DNA of 48,102 bases from the NCBI GenBank assembly GCA_000421005.1, contig ATWA01000015.1:1-48102 (forward strand), read 5' to 3'. Source of the DNA: Clostridiales bacterium NK3B98 (GTDB lineage: Bacteria > Bacillota > Clostridia > Oscillospirales > Oscillospiraceae). A model generated the notes under the pieces. It was not told the origin of the DNA. It did not search any database and saw only the letters and a list, made by a program, of their open reading frames with translations. Positions 8,739 to 17,174 of the stretch are shown piece by piece (the first letter of the stretch is position 1; the number at the start of each line of letters is the position of its first letter). Both the position numbers and the translations under genes were made by a program.

Positions 8739-9908
8739 TTACTCAGCGTCAGCTTCGTCTGCAAGCTCCTCCGCAGGCGCTTGGACGGCTTCCACCGCAA
8801 CGTCCCCCTCCTGGGCGGCGCTGGAGACGCTCTTGATGTCGATTTTGTAGCCGGTGAGCTTGGCGGCCAGACGGGCGTTCTGACCCTCCTTGCCGATGGC
8901 AAGGGAGAGCTGATCGTCGGGGACGATCACCCGGCAGCTATGCTCCTCCAGCTCGGTCACGCTGACCACGTCGGCGGGGGCAAGAGCGGCGGCCACATAC
9001 TCGGCGGGGTCTTCGCTGTACTTGATGATGTCCACCTTTTCCCCGTGCAGCTCGTCCACAATGACGTTCACCCGCTGTCCACGGGTGCCCACGCAGGCGC
9101 CGATGGGGTCGATCTCGCTCTTAAAGCTGCGTACCGCCATCTTGGTGCGGCTGCCCGCCTCACGGGCGATGGACTTGATCTCCACCGTGCCGTCCTGAAG
9201 CTCCGGCACCTCCAGCTCAAACAGCTTGCGTACCAGACCGTAGTGGGTCCGGGAGATCACCACCCGGGTGCCACGGGTCTCCCGCTTCAGCTCCACCACA
9301 TAGACCTTGATCCGGTCGCCCTCGTGGAAGACCTCACCCTTCACCTGCTCGCCGGGGGTGAGCAGCGCCTCGGTGAACTCCTTGCCGGAGGTGAGCTTGA
9401 TATACAGCGCCCCGGTGTTGGGGTCCACCCGGTTGACCACGCCGGTCAACAGCTGCCCCTCGTGGTGGCGGAACTCCTCATATACCATATTCCGCTCCGC
9501 CTCACGGATGCCCTGAATAATCACCTGACGGGCGGTCTGGGCGGCGATGCGGCCAAAGTTCTTAGTCTTTACCTCGCTGGACACCACGTCTCCCAGCTGT
9601 ACCCGGGGCAGAATCTTTCTGGCGTCCTCCAGAGAGATTTCGGTGCCGGGATTGTCCACCGTCTCCACCACGTCCCGGCGGATAATCATCCGCAGCAGGT
9701 TCTTGTCCGGGTCGGCCTGAATGACGATGTTTTCCTCCACACCCTCGTGATCCCGCTTGTAGGCGGAGACCAGCGCCTGGGTGATCTTTTCCAGCATATA
9801 TTCCTTTTTGATGCCCCGCTCTTTTTCCAGCAGATCCAGAGCCAGGAAAAACTCCTGAGCATCCTCTTCAGGGGTGGGCCCCTTTTTCTTGCTGATTCTC
9901 TTAGCCAT
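8739..9908 (-). CDS. nusA: Transcription termination/antitermination protein NusA
   Basis: NusA binds RNA polymerase and modulates pausing, termination and antitermination. The start is ATG 9908 (MAKRISK) with GGAGTG upstream. The 389-residue protein has the N-terminal RNAP-binding domain (FFLALDLLEKERGIKKEYML), an S1 domain near 140-210 (LTGVVNRVDPNTGALYIKL), then two KH domains with DPIGACVGTRGQRVNVIVDEL and IGKEGQNARLAAKLTGYKIDI. A short acidic tail ends in EELADEADAE; the proteobacterial C-terminal acidic repeats are absent, as usual for Firmicutes. Confidence 0.97.
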   Translation of the reverse strand: MAKRISKKKGPTPEEDAQEFFLALDLLEKERGIKKEYMLEKITQALVSAYKRDHEGVEENIVIQADPDKNLLRMIIRRDVVETVDNPGTEISLEDARKILPRVQLGDVVSSEVKTKNFGRIAAQTARQVIIQGIREAERNMVYEEFRHHEGQLLTGVVNRVDPNTGALYIKLTSGKEFTEALLTPGEQVKGEVFHEGDRIKVYVVELKRETRGTRVVISRTHYGLVRKLFELEVPELQDGTVEIKSIAREAGSRTKMAVRSFKSEIDPIGACVGTRGQRVNVIVDELHGEKVDIIKYSEDPAEYVAAALAPADVVSVTELEEHSCRVIVPDDQLSLAIGKEGQNARLAAKLTGYKIDIKSVSSAAQEGDVAVEAVQAPAEELADEADAE

Positions 9909-9921
9909 GGTATTCACTCCT

Positions 9922-10380
9922 TTAAAACACAACGTCCAGCCGCACAAGGGCGACTTCTTTTTTCCCAAAGGTCTGATTGGTTCCGTCCGGCAGGGTGATG
10001 GTCACATCCCCGCTGTCATAGCCTGCCAGCTTGCCGTGGAACTCCTTTTTCCCGTTCACAGGGCGGTAGGTGCGCACCTCCACATCATGCCCGGCGAAGG
10101 CGGCAAAATGCTCCGGCTTTTTCAGCGGACGGTCGATCCCCGCGGAGGAGACCTCCAGGGTGTAGCTGCCTTCAATGGGGTCGGCCTCGTCCAGAGCGTC
10201 GCTGAGGGGACGGCTCACCGCCTCGCATTGGTCGATGTTCACCCCGCCGGGACAGTCAATGTAGACCCGCAAAAACCAGCTCCCTGCCTCCCGGACGTAT
10301 TCCACATCCCAAAGGCTGCATCCCGCCTGCTCCACAAAGGGGAGCGCCAGCTGGGTTACCACTTCGGTCACTTTTTTCAT
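9922..10380 (-). CDS. rimP: Ribosome maturation factor RimP
   Basis: RimP is needed for 30S subunit maturation. The start was set at ATG 10380 (MKKVTEVVTQ); an in-frame ATG 18 bases upstream is possible because the GAGG element lies 12 bases before 10380, which is long. The 152-residue protein shows LWDVEYVREAGSWFLRVYID, DQCEAVSRPLSDALDE-x-D and YTLEVSSAGIDRPLKKPEHF, all RimP motifs. First gene of the operon, 13 bp before nusA. Confidence 0.96.
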   Translation of the reverse strand: MKKVTEVVTQLALPFVEQAGCSLWDVEYVREAGSWFLRVYIDCPGGVNIDQCEAVSRPLSDALDEADPIEGSYTLEVSSAGIDRPLKKPEHFAAFAGHDVEVRTYRPVNGKKEFHGKLAGYDSGDVTITLPDGTNQTFGKKEVALVRLDVVF

Positions 10381-10408
10381 GGTGTATTTCCGCCTCATTA
10401 CAAAAGAA

Positions 10409-10430
10409 AGAGCGAGGCGCGCCTCACTCT
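10409..10430 (-). promoter_or_regulatory. Leader hairpin with U-rich tail before rimP (attenuator candidate)
   Basis: On the minus strand AGAGTGAGGC pairs with GCGCCTCGCTCT and is followed by TTTCTTTT. It lies in the short leader between the rimP promoter and the rimP start, so a terminator-like hairpin would act inside the leader of the nusA operon. Confidence 0.5.
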
Positions 10431-10458
10431 TACGGTTGATAGGTTCAATTACAAGGCA

Positions 10459-10487
10459 AGTATAGCATCCTCTTTGGGAAAAAGCAA
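10459..10487 (-). promoter_or_regulatory. Sigma-A promoter of the rimP-nusA-infB operon
   Basis: On the minus strand the -35 is TTGCTT (10487-10482) and the -10 is TATACT (10464-10459), with a 17-bp spacer. The predicted start of transcription is near 10452, about 70 nt upstream of rimP. Confidence 0.75.
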
Positions 10488-10580
10488 GGGGCGGCCGGGG
10501 TTTTAACCGGATTTTTTTCGCTAAAAAGGCACAAACACCCCCTCTTTTGCATAGCATGGAACAAAAAGGAGGGGACTTTC

Positions 10581-11045
10581 ATGGAACTTCAACCGAAATC
10601 TGCCCCGGAGGAGGAGGCGTTTCTCCGGGTTTGGCAGCGGGTGAGCGCACCCGCCTCCGCCCCGCCGCCTCCCCCATCCCCCCAGAGCTGGGACGAGGCG
10701 GGATTCCTCGCCGCTGCCATGGACGACCTGCGCCGCCGCAAGAGCCTGTGCAGCGGGGCGCTGGGCGGCGTGTATCCGGCTCTGTGCGCCATGCAGCGCC
10801 GGCTTGCCGCCGTCTACTATCTGCTCACCGGACAGCGGCACACCCCTTCGTCCCCGGAGAGGCTGCCGCCTATGACCGCCCCGGAGCGGTGCCGGGAACA
10901 GTACCGCGCTGCCCGCACAGCGGCGGCCGCCTTTGACCGTGCCGCCCGGGAGGGGCAGGAGCGGGCAGAGCTGTACCAGTCTCTGGCGGAGGAGAACCGG
11001 GGGATTGCCAGCCGGGTGGAGGAAATCACCTGCTGTATGCTGTAA
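10581..11045 (+). CDS. Hypothetical helical protein, possibly ferritin-like
   Basis: This 154-residue protein has a strong start (AGGAGGGG then ATG 10581). The N-terminal third has a proline-rich linker (SAPASAPPPPPSP, about 22-34) after EEEAFLRVWQRV. The rest is predicted helical: AGFLAAAMDDLRRRKSLCSG, YPALCAMQRRLAAVYYLLTG, and a long charged helix ending AELYQSLAEENRGIASRVEEI. The pattern of a Glu-rich first helix and a terminal YxxLAEEE-like helix recalls small ferritin-like proteins of Clostridia, but the metal-ligand His residues are not evident. No signal peptide. It stands alone between two divergent or convergent minus-strand units. Function unknown. Confidence 0.7.
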   Translation: MELQPKSAPEEEAFLRVWQRVSAPASAPPPPPSPQSWDEAGFLAAAMDDLRRRKSLCSGALGGVYPALCAMQRRLAAVYYLLTGQRHTPSSPERLPPMTAPERCREQYRAARTAAAAFDRAAREGQERAELYQSLAEENRGIASRVEEITCCML

Positions 11046-11051
11046 GAGAAA

Positions 11052-11087
11052 GGACGCATTGGGGAAAGATTTTTCTCCAATGCGTCC
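11052..11087 (-). terminator. Intrinsic terminator after the TarI/IspD gene
   Basis: GGACGCATTGG (from 11052) pairs with CCAATGCGTCC (to 11087). On the minus strand the stem is followed by TTTCTCTT. It is shared with the end of the convergent hypothetical gene. Confidence 0.75.
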
Positions 11088-11093
11088 CAACGG

Positions 11094-11879
11094 TCAGGGG
11101 TTGCCCTGCTGATTGCGGCGGAAGTGGTTCATCTTGGCCTGAATCCGGTTGGTCAGACCAAAGCCGAAGGCCTGTTCGTTCTCCTTGTACTGGAGCAGTC
11201 CCCGGAAAATATACACATCCTCCGGTGTGGTGACCTTGATGTTGCCCCGGTTGCCGGGCACCAGATGGACGCTTTTGCCCAGCGTGGTCATAATGGTACA
11301 GGCATCCACCATGTTGTTGTACCGCTCCGGGGTGAGGCGGATCCGGTTGTGGGCCTCCAGGATCTCCCCCAGCCGGAAGGACTGGGGCGCCTGTGCGGTA
11401 TAGCTCTGCTTGCGCAGAGGAACCTGATCCACCGACACGCCGTCCGGGCTGAGCACCACCGTCTCATAACTGGGGGTGGAGGTGATAGCAGTGCCGTAGC
11501 GCTCCACTGAGCGAATGTTTTCTGTAATCACATCCGCATCCACATAGGGGCGCACGCCGTCGTGGAGAAGCACCACGGAATCCGCAGGGTTCTCCTGACT
11601 CGCCTTGAGCAGCACGTTGTAAATCGAGTCCTGCGCCGTCTCTCCTCCGGGGACGATGGCGGTGAGCTTGGTGATGTGGTATTCCTGAGCGAGCGCCTGT
11701 ACATAGTCGATATAATCCCGAAGCACGGACACATAGATTTTGTCGATCATGGCGTGGTACTGGAACAGCTCCAGCGTGTGGATCAGTACCGGCTTGCCGT
11801 TGATCTCCAAAAACTGCTTGGGCACGCCGGCACCCATGCGCACGCCGCTGCCGCCGGCAAAAATCATGGCGATATTCAT
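11094..11879 (-). CDS. tarI: IspD/TarI-family cytidylyltransferase, probably D-ribitol-5-phosphate cytidylyltransferase
   Basis: This enzyme transfers CMP from CTP to a polyol phosphate. The 261-residue protein has IFAGGSGVRMG at residues 6-16, PKQFLEINGKPVLIHTLE, LLHDGVRPYVD and TTPEDVYIFRG, the IspD-superfamily nucleotide and substrate loops. The C-terminal extension after TTPED (YIFRGLLQYKENEQAFGFG) is typical of TarI/Bcs1-type ribitol enzymes rather than of MEP-pathway IspD. Context agrees: it is the last gene of a cassette with a CDP-glycerol/ribitol-type phosphotransferase. The usual TarJ reductase is not next door. An IspD role in isoprenoid synthesis remains possible. Confidence 0.85.
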   Translation of the reverse strand: MNIAMIFAGGSGVRMGAGVPKQFLEINGKPVLIHTLELFQYHAMIDKIYVSVLRDYIDYVQALAQEYHITKLTAIVPGGETAQDSIYNVLLKASQENPADSVVLLHDGVRPYVDADVITENIRSVERYGTAITSTPSYETVVLSPDGVSVDQVPLRKQSYTAQAPQSFRLGEILEAHNRIRLTPERYNNMVDACTIMTTLGKSVHLVPGNRGNIKVTTPEDVYIFRGLLQYKENEQAFGFGLTNRIQAKMNHFRRNQQGNP

Positions 11880-11883
11880 AGCG

Positions 11884-12864
11884 TTATTCCTTTCTGCGTG
11901 AGGCGGACATCAAAAAATCGGTGGGATAACGGAAAACAGGAAGGCTCAGCAGCAGCGTCAGCGCCACGGCTATGCCCAGCCACAGCAGCTTTCCGGGGAT
12001 GTGCTGAATACGGATGAGCTCCGGCACATTCAGGCCCTTGAGCAGATTCAGCACAGGCACATGCCAGAAGTAGATCTGCAAGGTGCGCTGCCCGAACCGG
12101 GTCACAAAGCCCAGATCCCGGCTGGGTACCACCAGAATGAGAGCAAGACCGATGACGGCGGAAATCAGGTAGCACAGCAGCCGAAACGCCCCGCCATAGA
12201 TCCAGATGGATTCGCGGTAGGGATTTCTGCCGGTAAAGAGGTGGCGCAGAATATAGACCCGCTCGATGCCCAGATAGGTGACTGCCGCCCAGCCCAACAG
12301 GACGAAAAGGGCAGCCAGCCTGAGACGTCTGTTTTGGGTAAGACGTTCCAGCCGCTCTTTGGAGACCATCGTCCCTGCCAGATAGCAGGGGAAGAGCACC
12401 AGCGTGCGGGAGAGATAGAAACCGTCCCCGATACTTGCGTCGTAACCTGCCAGACAGGCGGCAAGGATGCCCACGCCCAACAGGAACCGGGGCTCCACCG
12501 ACTGAAGAAGGAAGGTCAGCAGGATGAACACTGCCATACAGAAGGTATACCATGGCGCTGCGGAGTCACCGAACAGGTTGAAGCTGTCGGCGGTGCCGAA
12601 AAACTGGCCTTCCAGCAGCAGCACACCCTTATAGAGCAGGTAGATGGAGAGGAAGGAGACCACCTTCTGGGCGATGCGGGTATTTTTGTGGAACATACCG
12701 GCGATAAACAGGAACACCGGCATGTGAAAGCTGTAGCAGAAGACAAAAATACTCTGGTAGAGATGGGAGTCCCGGTGAAATCCGTCCACAAAGTGACCCA
12801 GAACCACGGCCAGAATGAGGAAGCATTTTACATTATCCCACAGCGGGATTCGGCGTGACGCCAT
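11884..12864 (-). CDS. Acyltransferase 3 family membrane protein (surface polymer O-acyltransferase)
   Basis: This 326-residue integral membrane protein belongs to the acyltransferase 3 / OafA-COG3594 group. It starts with RRIPLWDNVKCFLILAVVLGHFVDGF, where Asp-x-x-Lys and the Gly-His pair are the family signature, followed by SFHMPVFLFIAGMFHK. About ten hydrophobic helices follow. Such proteins move acyl groups from a cytoplasmic donor to sugars or polyols of surface polymers. The start at ATG 12864 has GAGGTG 6 bases upstream; a GTG at 12873 overlaps the preceding stop and lacks spacing. It lies 5 bp after the phosphotransferase gene and 4 bp before tarI. Confidence 0.88.
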   Translation of the reverse strand: MASRRIPLWDNVKCFLILAVVLGHFVDGFHRDSHLYQSIFVFCYSFHMPVFLFIAGMFHKNTRIAQKVVSFLSIYLLYKGVLLLEGQFFGTADSFNLFGDSAAPWYTFCMAVFILLTFLLQSVEPRFLLGVGILAACLAGYDASIGDGFYLSRTLVLFPCYLAGTMVSKERLERLTQNRRLRLAALFVLLGWAAVTYLGIERVYILRHLFTGRNPYRESIWIYGGAFRLLCYLISAVIGLALILVVPSRDLGFVTRFGQRTLQIYFWHVPVLNLLKGLNVPELIRIQHIPGKLLWLGIAVALTLLLSLPVFRYPTDFLMSASRRKE

Positions 12865-12869
12865 TTGAT

Positions 12870-15650
12870 TCACCTCGCAGCCTGTTTGGCAGAGTCCTTT
12901 TTGGTCTCATCCAGAAGGGCACGAACCTGCTGATAGATCCGCTGGCAGTTGTTGTGGTCATCATAGGTGAAGAAGCTGTCTGCCCGGCGGATGTACTCAT
13001 CCTGAGTGGTGCAGCCCCGCTCCATGGCCTGACAGAGCTGCTCCACCAGCTCCTGATGCTCGGTACAGATGGGGCCGAAGCCCTGGGTGGCGTAGACCAG
13101 TCCGCCCTCCTCGTAGTGGGGAGGCAGGTCGGCGGGGTGGTAGTAGAGAATGGGCTTACGCATATAGGCAAAGTCGAACTGGACGCCGGAATAGTCGGTG
13201 ACCATCAGGCTGGACTCGCACAGAATCTTCTCATAGCTCATGTCACCGGTGGCGGGGATGATGTCCACATAGTCGTTGCCCTCGAAGTCCTGAAGCTGTC
13301 CGCTCATGGCAGGGTGGAGAAGATAGGTGATCCGGTAGCCGTTCTTCCTGGCGCAGGCGATGAGCTTGGGATCGTTAATGAGGCTGTTGTAGATGCGGAA
13401 GTAGGCGGTGGACTTAAAGCCGTCCCAGTAGTCGTTGGTCTGCCCCACTCCCTTGACGGGAATGAGACCCTTGCGCCATGTGGGGGTAATGAGGATCAGC
13501 TTCTGATCCCGGTTTACCAGACCGTCGTAGCGGGCCAGTCCTGTCATCTTCAGCATATCCGGGGAGTAGCCGTAGATGGGGTGGGAGACGTTGCGCTCCT
13601 CAAAGGGGGAGGCAAGGCAGTACAGCTTGGTGTTGGCATAGCGCCGATTCTGGAAATTGGCGATCTTCTGGATGGACAGTCCGTGCTGAATACAGACGTT
13701 CTCCGAATGAATCAGATCCTTCAGGTAGGCGTAGCTCTGCTTGGGGAAGCCCAGATAGGGGACGATGCCCGCATGGGTCGCCATCACCGCCTCCGCAAAC
13801 AGCGCCATCATCAGGGATTTGCTGCTGTTGGCATAGATCAGGTTGCGGGGGTGCTGTTTGCGCAGCCGCACCGTGTCCGGAGCGTCCTCGTTGATGAGGT
13901 AGTAGCAGTCGATCCCATCCTGCTGCTTCATGCAGTATTGGAAGAAATACTCGCCGTTATCTCCTGCCTTGTACAGCTTGTCAAAGGTGATCCAGATGTG
14001 CCGTTTGCTGAATTTGGGATAGTTGAGCCAGTAGCGCAGCCGAAGCCCCAGATAGCGGCGGGCTGTCGCCTTGTCCTCCGCACGGTGATAGGCGGAGAAG
14101 AGGAACAAAAGCTCCCGCTTGAAGTGGAACAGCTTGCCCGCCTTGCGGAGGATCAGGGTGTACTTGGTGTGAGACACCATCCAGTTCTTCCGGAACATCC
14201 AGTAGGAATAGGGATTGGAGGTTTCCAGCCGGGAATAGGGGGTGTCAAAAATCAGACTCAGAGGGTACTGCTTGCCCTGATAGCGCAGGAAGAAGGAAAT
14301 GGTCTGGCGGGCGTTGGCGGAGACGGGGAAATGATAGCGCACCGGGTGCTTATTCTGGATGGAGTGACCGAAGCACTTGATAAGGGCATAGACGGAGTCT
14401 TCCTCTGGATAGATAACCGTCTCCTTGCCTCCTACCTCGGAAATGGCGTAGAGCTCAAACTGCTCCCGGGGAGCCAGATCAATGAAGCCGATGTTGGCAT
14501 CCACCGTCAGTATGCCGTTGTGGTAGTTCATCACCCGCACACGGATCCGCTCACGCTTGTTGCTGCCCAGCACGGCGACACGGTTCCAGTAAGCGCTGTC
14601 TACCGTATCTCCCTCATGCTCCATGACGGTGACAAAACGGCTGCCGTCGTCGTAGAGGTGCAGCTCCCGGTGGAGATACATTCCCTTGCCATAGACAAAG
14701 AAGCTGCGCATACCCCGGTCAACCGTGCAGTTGCCTGCTATTTTCCGTGCCTGAAGTGTCTGATTATCCAGCAGGGAGACAGCGTGGAAGGAGGCATAGA
14801 TCATATCCTCCGCCGCCTCGGTGCCGTGGACAATGCCCTTGTCCTGACCGTTGATATTGCACTGGTACTTGGAGAAAATCAGATAGTAGGCGGCGTACTG
14901 GACAAACAGGGGCGCACGGGTGAACCGGGCGTTGGCCTGCTCCAGCATGGGGATGATGAAATTGCGCAGGGAATCCTGATACCACCACGCCTCGTGCTGC
15001 ACGGGGTTGGAGGTGGGCTCATCCTCCTTGGGGACGGTATAGGAATAGATGAAGTTGGGGAGATAGGCATAGAGAGGGCAGTCCATCTGCAAATCCAGCA
15101 GCAGACGGATCTCTCCTTCCTCGTGCAGCTGCTCCTGAAACTGCCTGCCCTGCAATGCGCTGGCACGAAGCACATAGCCTTGCAGACAAAGCTGCAGCTT
15201 GGCGGGCGTCTGCATCAGGTCGTAGATGTCCTCGCTGAGACTGGACACCGGGGCAGCGGAATAGGGGACAGCATCCCCTTCCGCCGGCGTGTACACCGGG
15301 GCGGCGGAGACCATCTGCACCTCGGGATGCAGGGACAGGGTTTGCAGGGCGCTCTCAAAAAACGCCGGGCTGACCCATGCGGAAGCCAGCGTAAAGTGGA
15401 GATACTCCCCCTCTGCGCGGTTCAGTCCCAGATTATAGGCGGCGGATGGCTCGGCACCGGGGGCAGCGAGATAAAGGGCGTTGGACAGAGCGCCGCAGAG
15501 GGTGTGGGCCTGCTGGGAGTCGTGAGGATCAATGACGATCAGTTGAACCTGTTCAGGGAACAGGCTGGACTGCTCCAGCTTTTGCAGCGCATGGGAAAGC
15601 TGTTCCGGGTGGTCCACATACAGGATGACGGATAGTTTCTTAGGGTTCAT
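12870..15650 (-). CDS. CDP-glycerol/ribitol glycerophosphotransferase with N-terminal degenerate GT2-like domain
   Basis: The C-terminal half (residues about 560-926) is a TagF/TarL-type domain that polymerises polyol phosphate from CDP-glycerol or CDP-ribitol at the membrane face. Visible motifs are IQHGLSIQK near 656, ILITPTWRKGL, MSYEKILCESSLMVTDYSG near 805-820 and FDFAYMRKPILYY. The N-terminal 230 residues look like a GT-A fold family 2 transferase (KLSVILYVDHPEQL, VQLIVIDPHD, SAAYNLGLNRAEGEYLHF), but the DxD metal site that should follow is TLASAW, so it may not be catalytic. A linker of beta-rich sequence joins them. Start ATG 15650 has GGAGG 9 bases upstream. 926 residues is long for TagF but known for two-domain members. 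Confidence 0.9.
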   Translation of the reverse strand: MNPKKLSVILYVDHPEQLSHALQKLEQSSLFPEQVQLIVIDPHDSQQAHTLCGALSNALYLAAPGAEPSAAYNLGLNRAEGEYLHFTLASAWVSPAFFESALQTLSLHPEVQMVSAAPVYTPAEGDAVPYSAAPVSSLSEDIYDLMQTPAKLQLCLQGYVLRASALQGRQFQEQLHEEGEIRLLLDLQMDCPLYAYLPNFIYSYTVPKEDEPTSNPVQHEAWWYQDSLRNFIIPMLEQANARFTRAPLFVQYAAYYLIFSKYQCNINGQDKGIVHGTEAAEDMIYASFHAVSLLDNQTLQARKIAGNCTVDRGMRSFFVYGKGMYLHRELHLYDDGSRFVTVMEHEGDTVDSAYWNRVAVLGSNKRERIRVRVMNYHNGILTVDANIGFIDLAPREQFELYAISEVGGKETVIYPEEDSVYALIKCFGHSIQNKHPVRYHFPVSANARQTISFFLRYQGKQYPLSLIFDTPYSRLETSNPYSYWMFRKNWMVSHTKYTLILRKAGKLFHFKRELLFLFSAYHRAEDKATARRYLGLRLRYWLNYPKFSKRHIWITFDKLYKAGDNGEYFFQYCMKQQDGIDCYYLINEDAPDTVRLRKQHPRNLIYANSSKSLMMALFAEAVMATHAGIVPYLGFPKQSYAYLKDLIHSENVCIQHGLSIQKIANFQNRRYANTKLYCLASPFEERNVSHPIYGYSPDMLKMTGLARYDGLVNRDQKLILITPTWRKGLIPVKGVGQTNDYWDGFKSTAYFRIYNSLINDPKLIACARKNGYRITYLLHPAMSGQLQDFEGNDYVDIIPATGDMSYEKILCESSLMVTDYSGVQFDFAYMRKPILYYHPADLPPHYEEGGLVYATQGFGPICTEHQELVEQLCQAMERGCTTQDEYIRRADSFFTYDDHNNCQRIYQQVRALLDETKKDSAKQAAR

Positions 15651-15708
15651 ATATGGCAACCTCCAAAAAGTCAGACAACGCAGGAAAAACACACACAGCG
15701 GCGCAGGC

Positions 15709-16749
15709 TCACTGCATGGTCTCCATCATATTGCGATACATCTCCGGCAGATCATATTGGGGCGCCCAGCCAAGGGAGCGGAGCTTGGAGGTGTCCAGAT
15801 CCAGATAGCTGGTATCCGGGTAGGGCACGTCCTTGCGAATGTCAAAGACCACCCGGCTCTCTCCCCTGCCCAGCTTTTCCAGCACGGTCTGAGCCATCTG
15901 GGCGATGGAGCAGTAGGTGTCCTCGTTGGCGGCGGTGTAGGCCTCGCCCTTCTGCCCCTCCAGCAGCACCTTCAAAATGGCAGACACGGCGTCCATAGTA
16001 TAGAGATAACTGTGGGCGGACTCGCCGGTGGTGTGCAGCACCACGTCCTGACCTGCCATGGCGCAGCGGGCAATCATGGCGAAAACCCGGCTGTCCTCCA
16101 GCGGAACGCCGGGGCCGAAGGTCTGGGCAAGGCGGATCATCTTCACATCCGTGCCGTATTCGGCGGCGTGCCCGGCGCAGAGACACTCCGCAAGCTGCTT
16201 GCTCAGGGGATAGCTGCTGCGCAGCCGGGTAGGCAGCATGGCACCCACGTCGTCCTCGGTCACCTTTTTGCCCTTTGGCTGCTTGCCGTAGACCTCCATG
16301 CTGGAGAGATAGATCATCCGGGCCTTTTTCTCCCGGCACAGCTCCAGCATATTCCGGGTGCCCTCCACAGTGGTGAGAATGGTCTCAACAGGCTGTTCCA
16401 CCATGGCACGGCTGGCGGTCTGGCTGGCGGCGTGGATGATAAAATCCACCTCTGTGTCCGGCAGGGAGAGGGTGGTTACGTCCCCCTGCACCAGCTTCAG
16501 ATGGGGGCACTGCTCCAACTGCGCCCCCAGCATCCGTCTGGCCTTGTCCTCGCTGCGAATCAGAGCCAGCACCGTGGGGGGATTTTCCCGACCCAGTCCG
16601 TAATACAGAAGGGCGTTGACCAAATTGGAGCCGATCAGACCGGTGGCACCGGTAATCAAAACCTGCTTTCCGTCAAAGGCGGAGAAGTCGATGGGCTGCT
16701 CCAGCAATGCGTCCAAATCACGCCGAATGACTTCATTTTCGATCCACAT
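15709..16749 (-). CDS. NAD-dependent epimerase/dehydratase (extended SDR)
   Basis: This 346-residue cytoplasmic protein has an N-terminal Rossmann motif GATGLIGS at residues 34-41, a D-F-I-I-H-A-A-S-Q-T cofactor strand, an active-site LSSMEVYG with Ser, and YPLSK near 180 with the catalytic Tyr and Lys. The layout matches UDP-glucuronate decarboxylase / nucleotide-sugar epimerases. The N-terminal 28 residues before the Rossmann strand form an extra helix. It is the first gene of the surface cassette, 58 bp before the phosphotransferase gene, and probably supplies an activated sugar or polyol. Substrate not determinable from sequence. Start ATG 16749 has AGGAG upstream. Confidence 0.88.
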   Translation of the reverse strand: MWIENEVIRRDLDALLEQPIDFSAFDGKQVLITGATGLIGSNLVNALLYYGLGRENPPTVLALIRSEDKARRMLGAQLEQCPHLKLVQGDVTTLSLPDTEVDFIIHAASQTASRAMVEQPVETILTTVEGTRNMLELCREKKARMIYLSSMEVYGKQPKGKKVTEDDVGAMLPTRLRSSYPLSKQLAECLCAGHAAEYGTDVKMIRLAQTFGPGVPLEDSRVFAMIARCAMAGQDVVLHTTGESAHSYLYTMDAVSAILKVLLEGQKGEAYTAANEDTYCSIAQMAQTVLEKLGRGESRVVFDIRKDVPYPDTSYLDLDTSKLRSLGWAPQYDLPEMYRNMMETMQ

Positions 16750-16846
16750 GGCAATTCTCCTGTTCAATAGGCATAAAAACACATTCTAAGCGCAATTATA
16801 GCACCCCCGGACAGGAAAGTCTATAGAAAAAAACGGGAAGGTCTGG

Positions 16847-16881
16847 GGGGGTGCGGGCGCACACTGTGCGCCCCTGCGGGG
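16847..16881. repeat. Short palindromic repeat (GGGCGCAC / GTGCGCCC type)
   Basis: GGGCGCACA-CTGTGCGCCCCTGCGG is a perfect hairpin; it abuts mosaic block B. The same core occurs at 40.92 kb and, in changed form, at 27.27 and 38.72 kb. Confidence 0.75.
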
Positions 16882-17112
16882 GGACTCCCTCCGCCCCTGC
16901 GGGGCACCTCCCTCAAAGAGGGAGGCATTGGCAAATCTATTTCAACTTCAAATTCTTGCCAATGGCCCCCTCAATGAGTGAGCCCGTCTCGGAAACGTGC
17001 CGGTGGCACGTTTCAGGGCGAGTGGGATAAAATGCCGAAGGCACACCTCTGTGAAAGGCTGTCACGCAGTGACTGGGGGAGTTTGCTGTCAGCGAAGCTG
17101 ACTGGGGGAGTT
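16881..17112. repeat. Mosaic intergenic repeat block B
   Basis: The gap 16750-17174 is filled by a second copy of the mosaic: ACTCCCTCCGCCCC-TGCGGGGC, CTCCCTCAAAGAGGGAGGC, GGCCCCCTCAATGAGTGAG, then GCCCGTCTCGGAAACGTGCC-GG-TGGCACGTTTCAGGGCGAG, ATGCCGAAGGCAC and two copies of a TGTCA-GC-CTGACTGGGGGAG-like module. The order matches blocks A and C. No gene is seen. Confidence 0.85.
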
Positions 17113-17138
17113 TTGGCCGCACATCGGCGGGTAATGAA

Positions 17139-17170
17139 AAACCGGGAACGAATGGTTCCCGGTTTGTAGA
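17139..17170 (-). terminator. Intrinsic terminator of the ABC exporter operon
   Basis: AAACCGGGAAC (17139-17149) pairs with GTTCCCGGTTT (17155-17165). On the minus strand the hairpin is followed by TTTTCATT just after the exporter stop at 17175. Confidence 0.85.
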
Positions 17171-17174
17171 ATCG

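Noticed and set aside
11094-11879. MEP-pathway IspD
   Set aside because: Possible by fold, but the C-terminal extension and the surface-polymer neighbours favour TarI; kept only as an alternative.
12855-15635. 926-codon open frame antisense to the glycerophosphotransferase
   Set aside because: Shadow frame; the minus strand has clear family motifs and a ribosome binding site.
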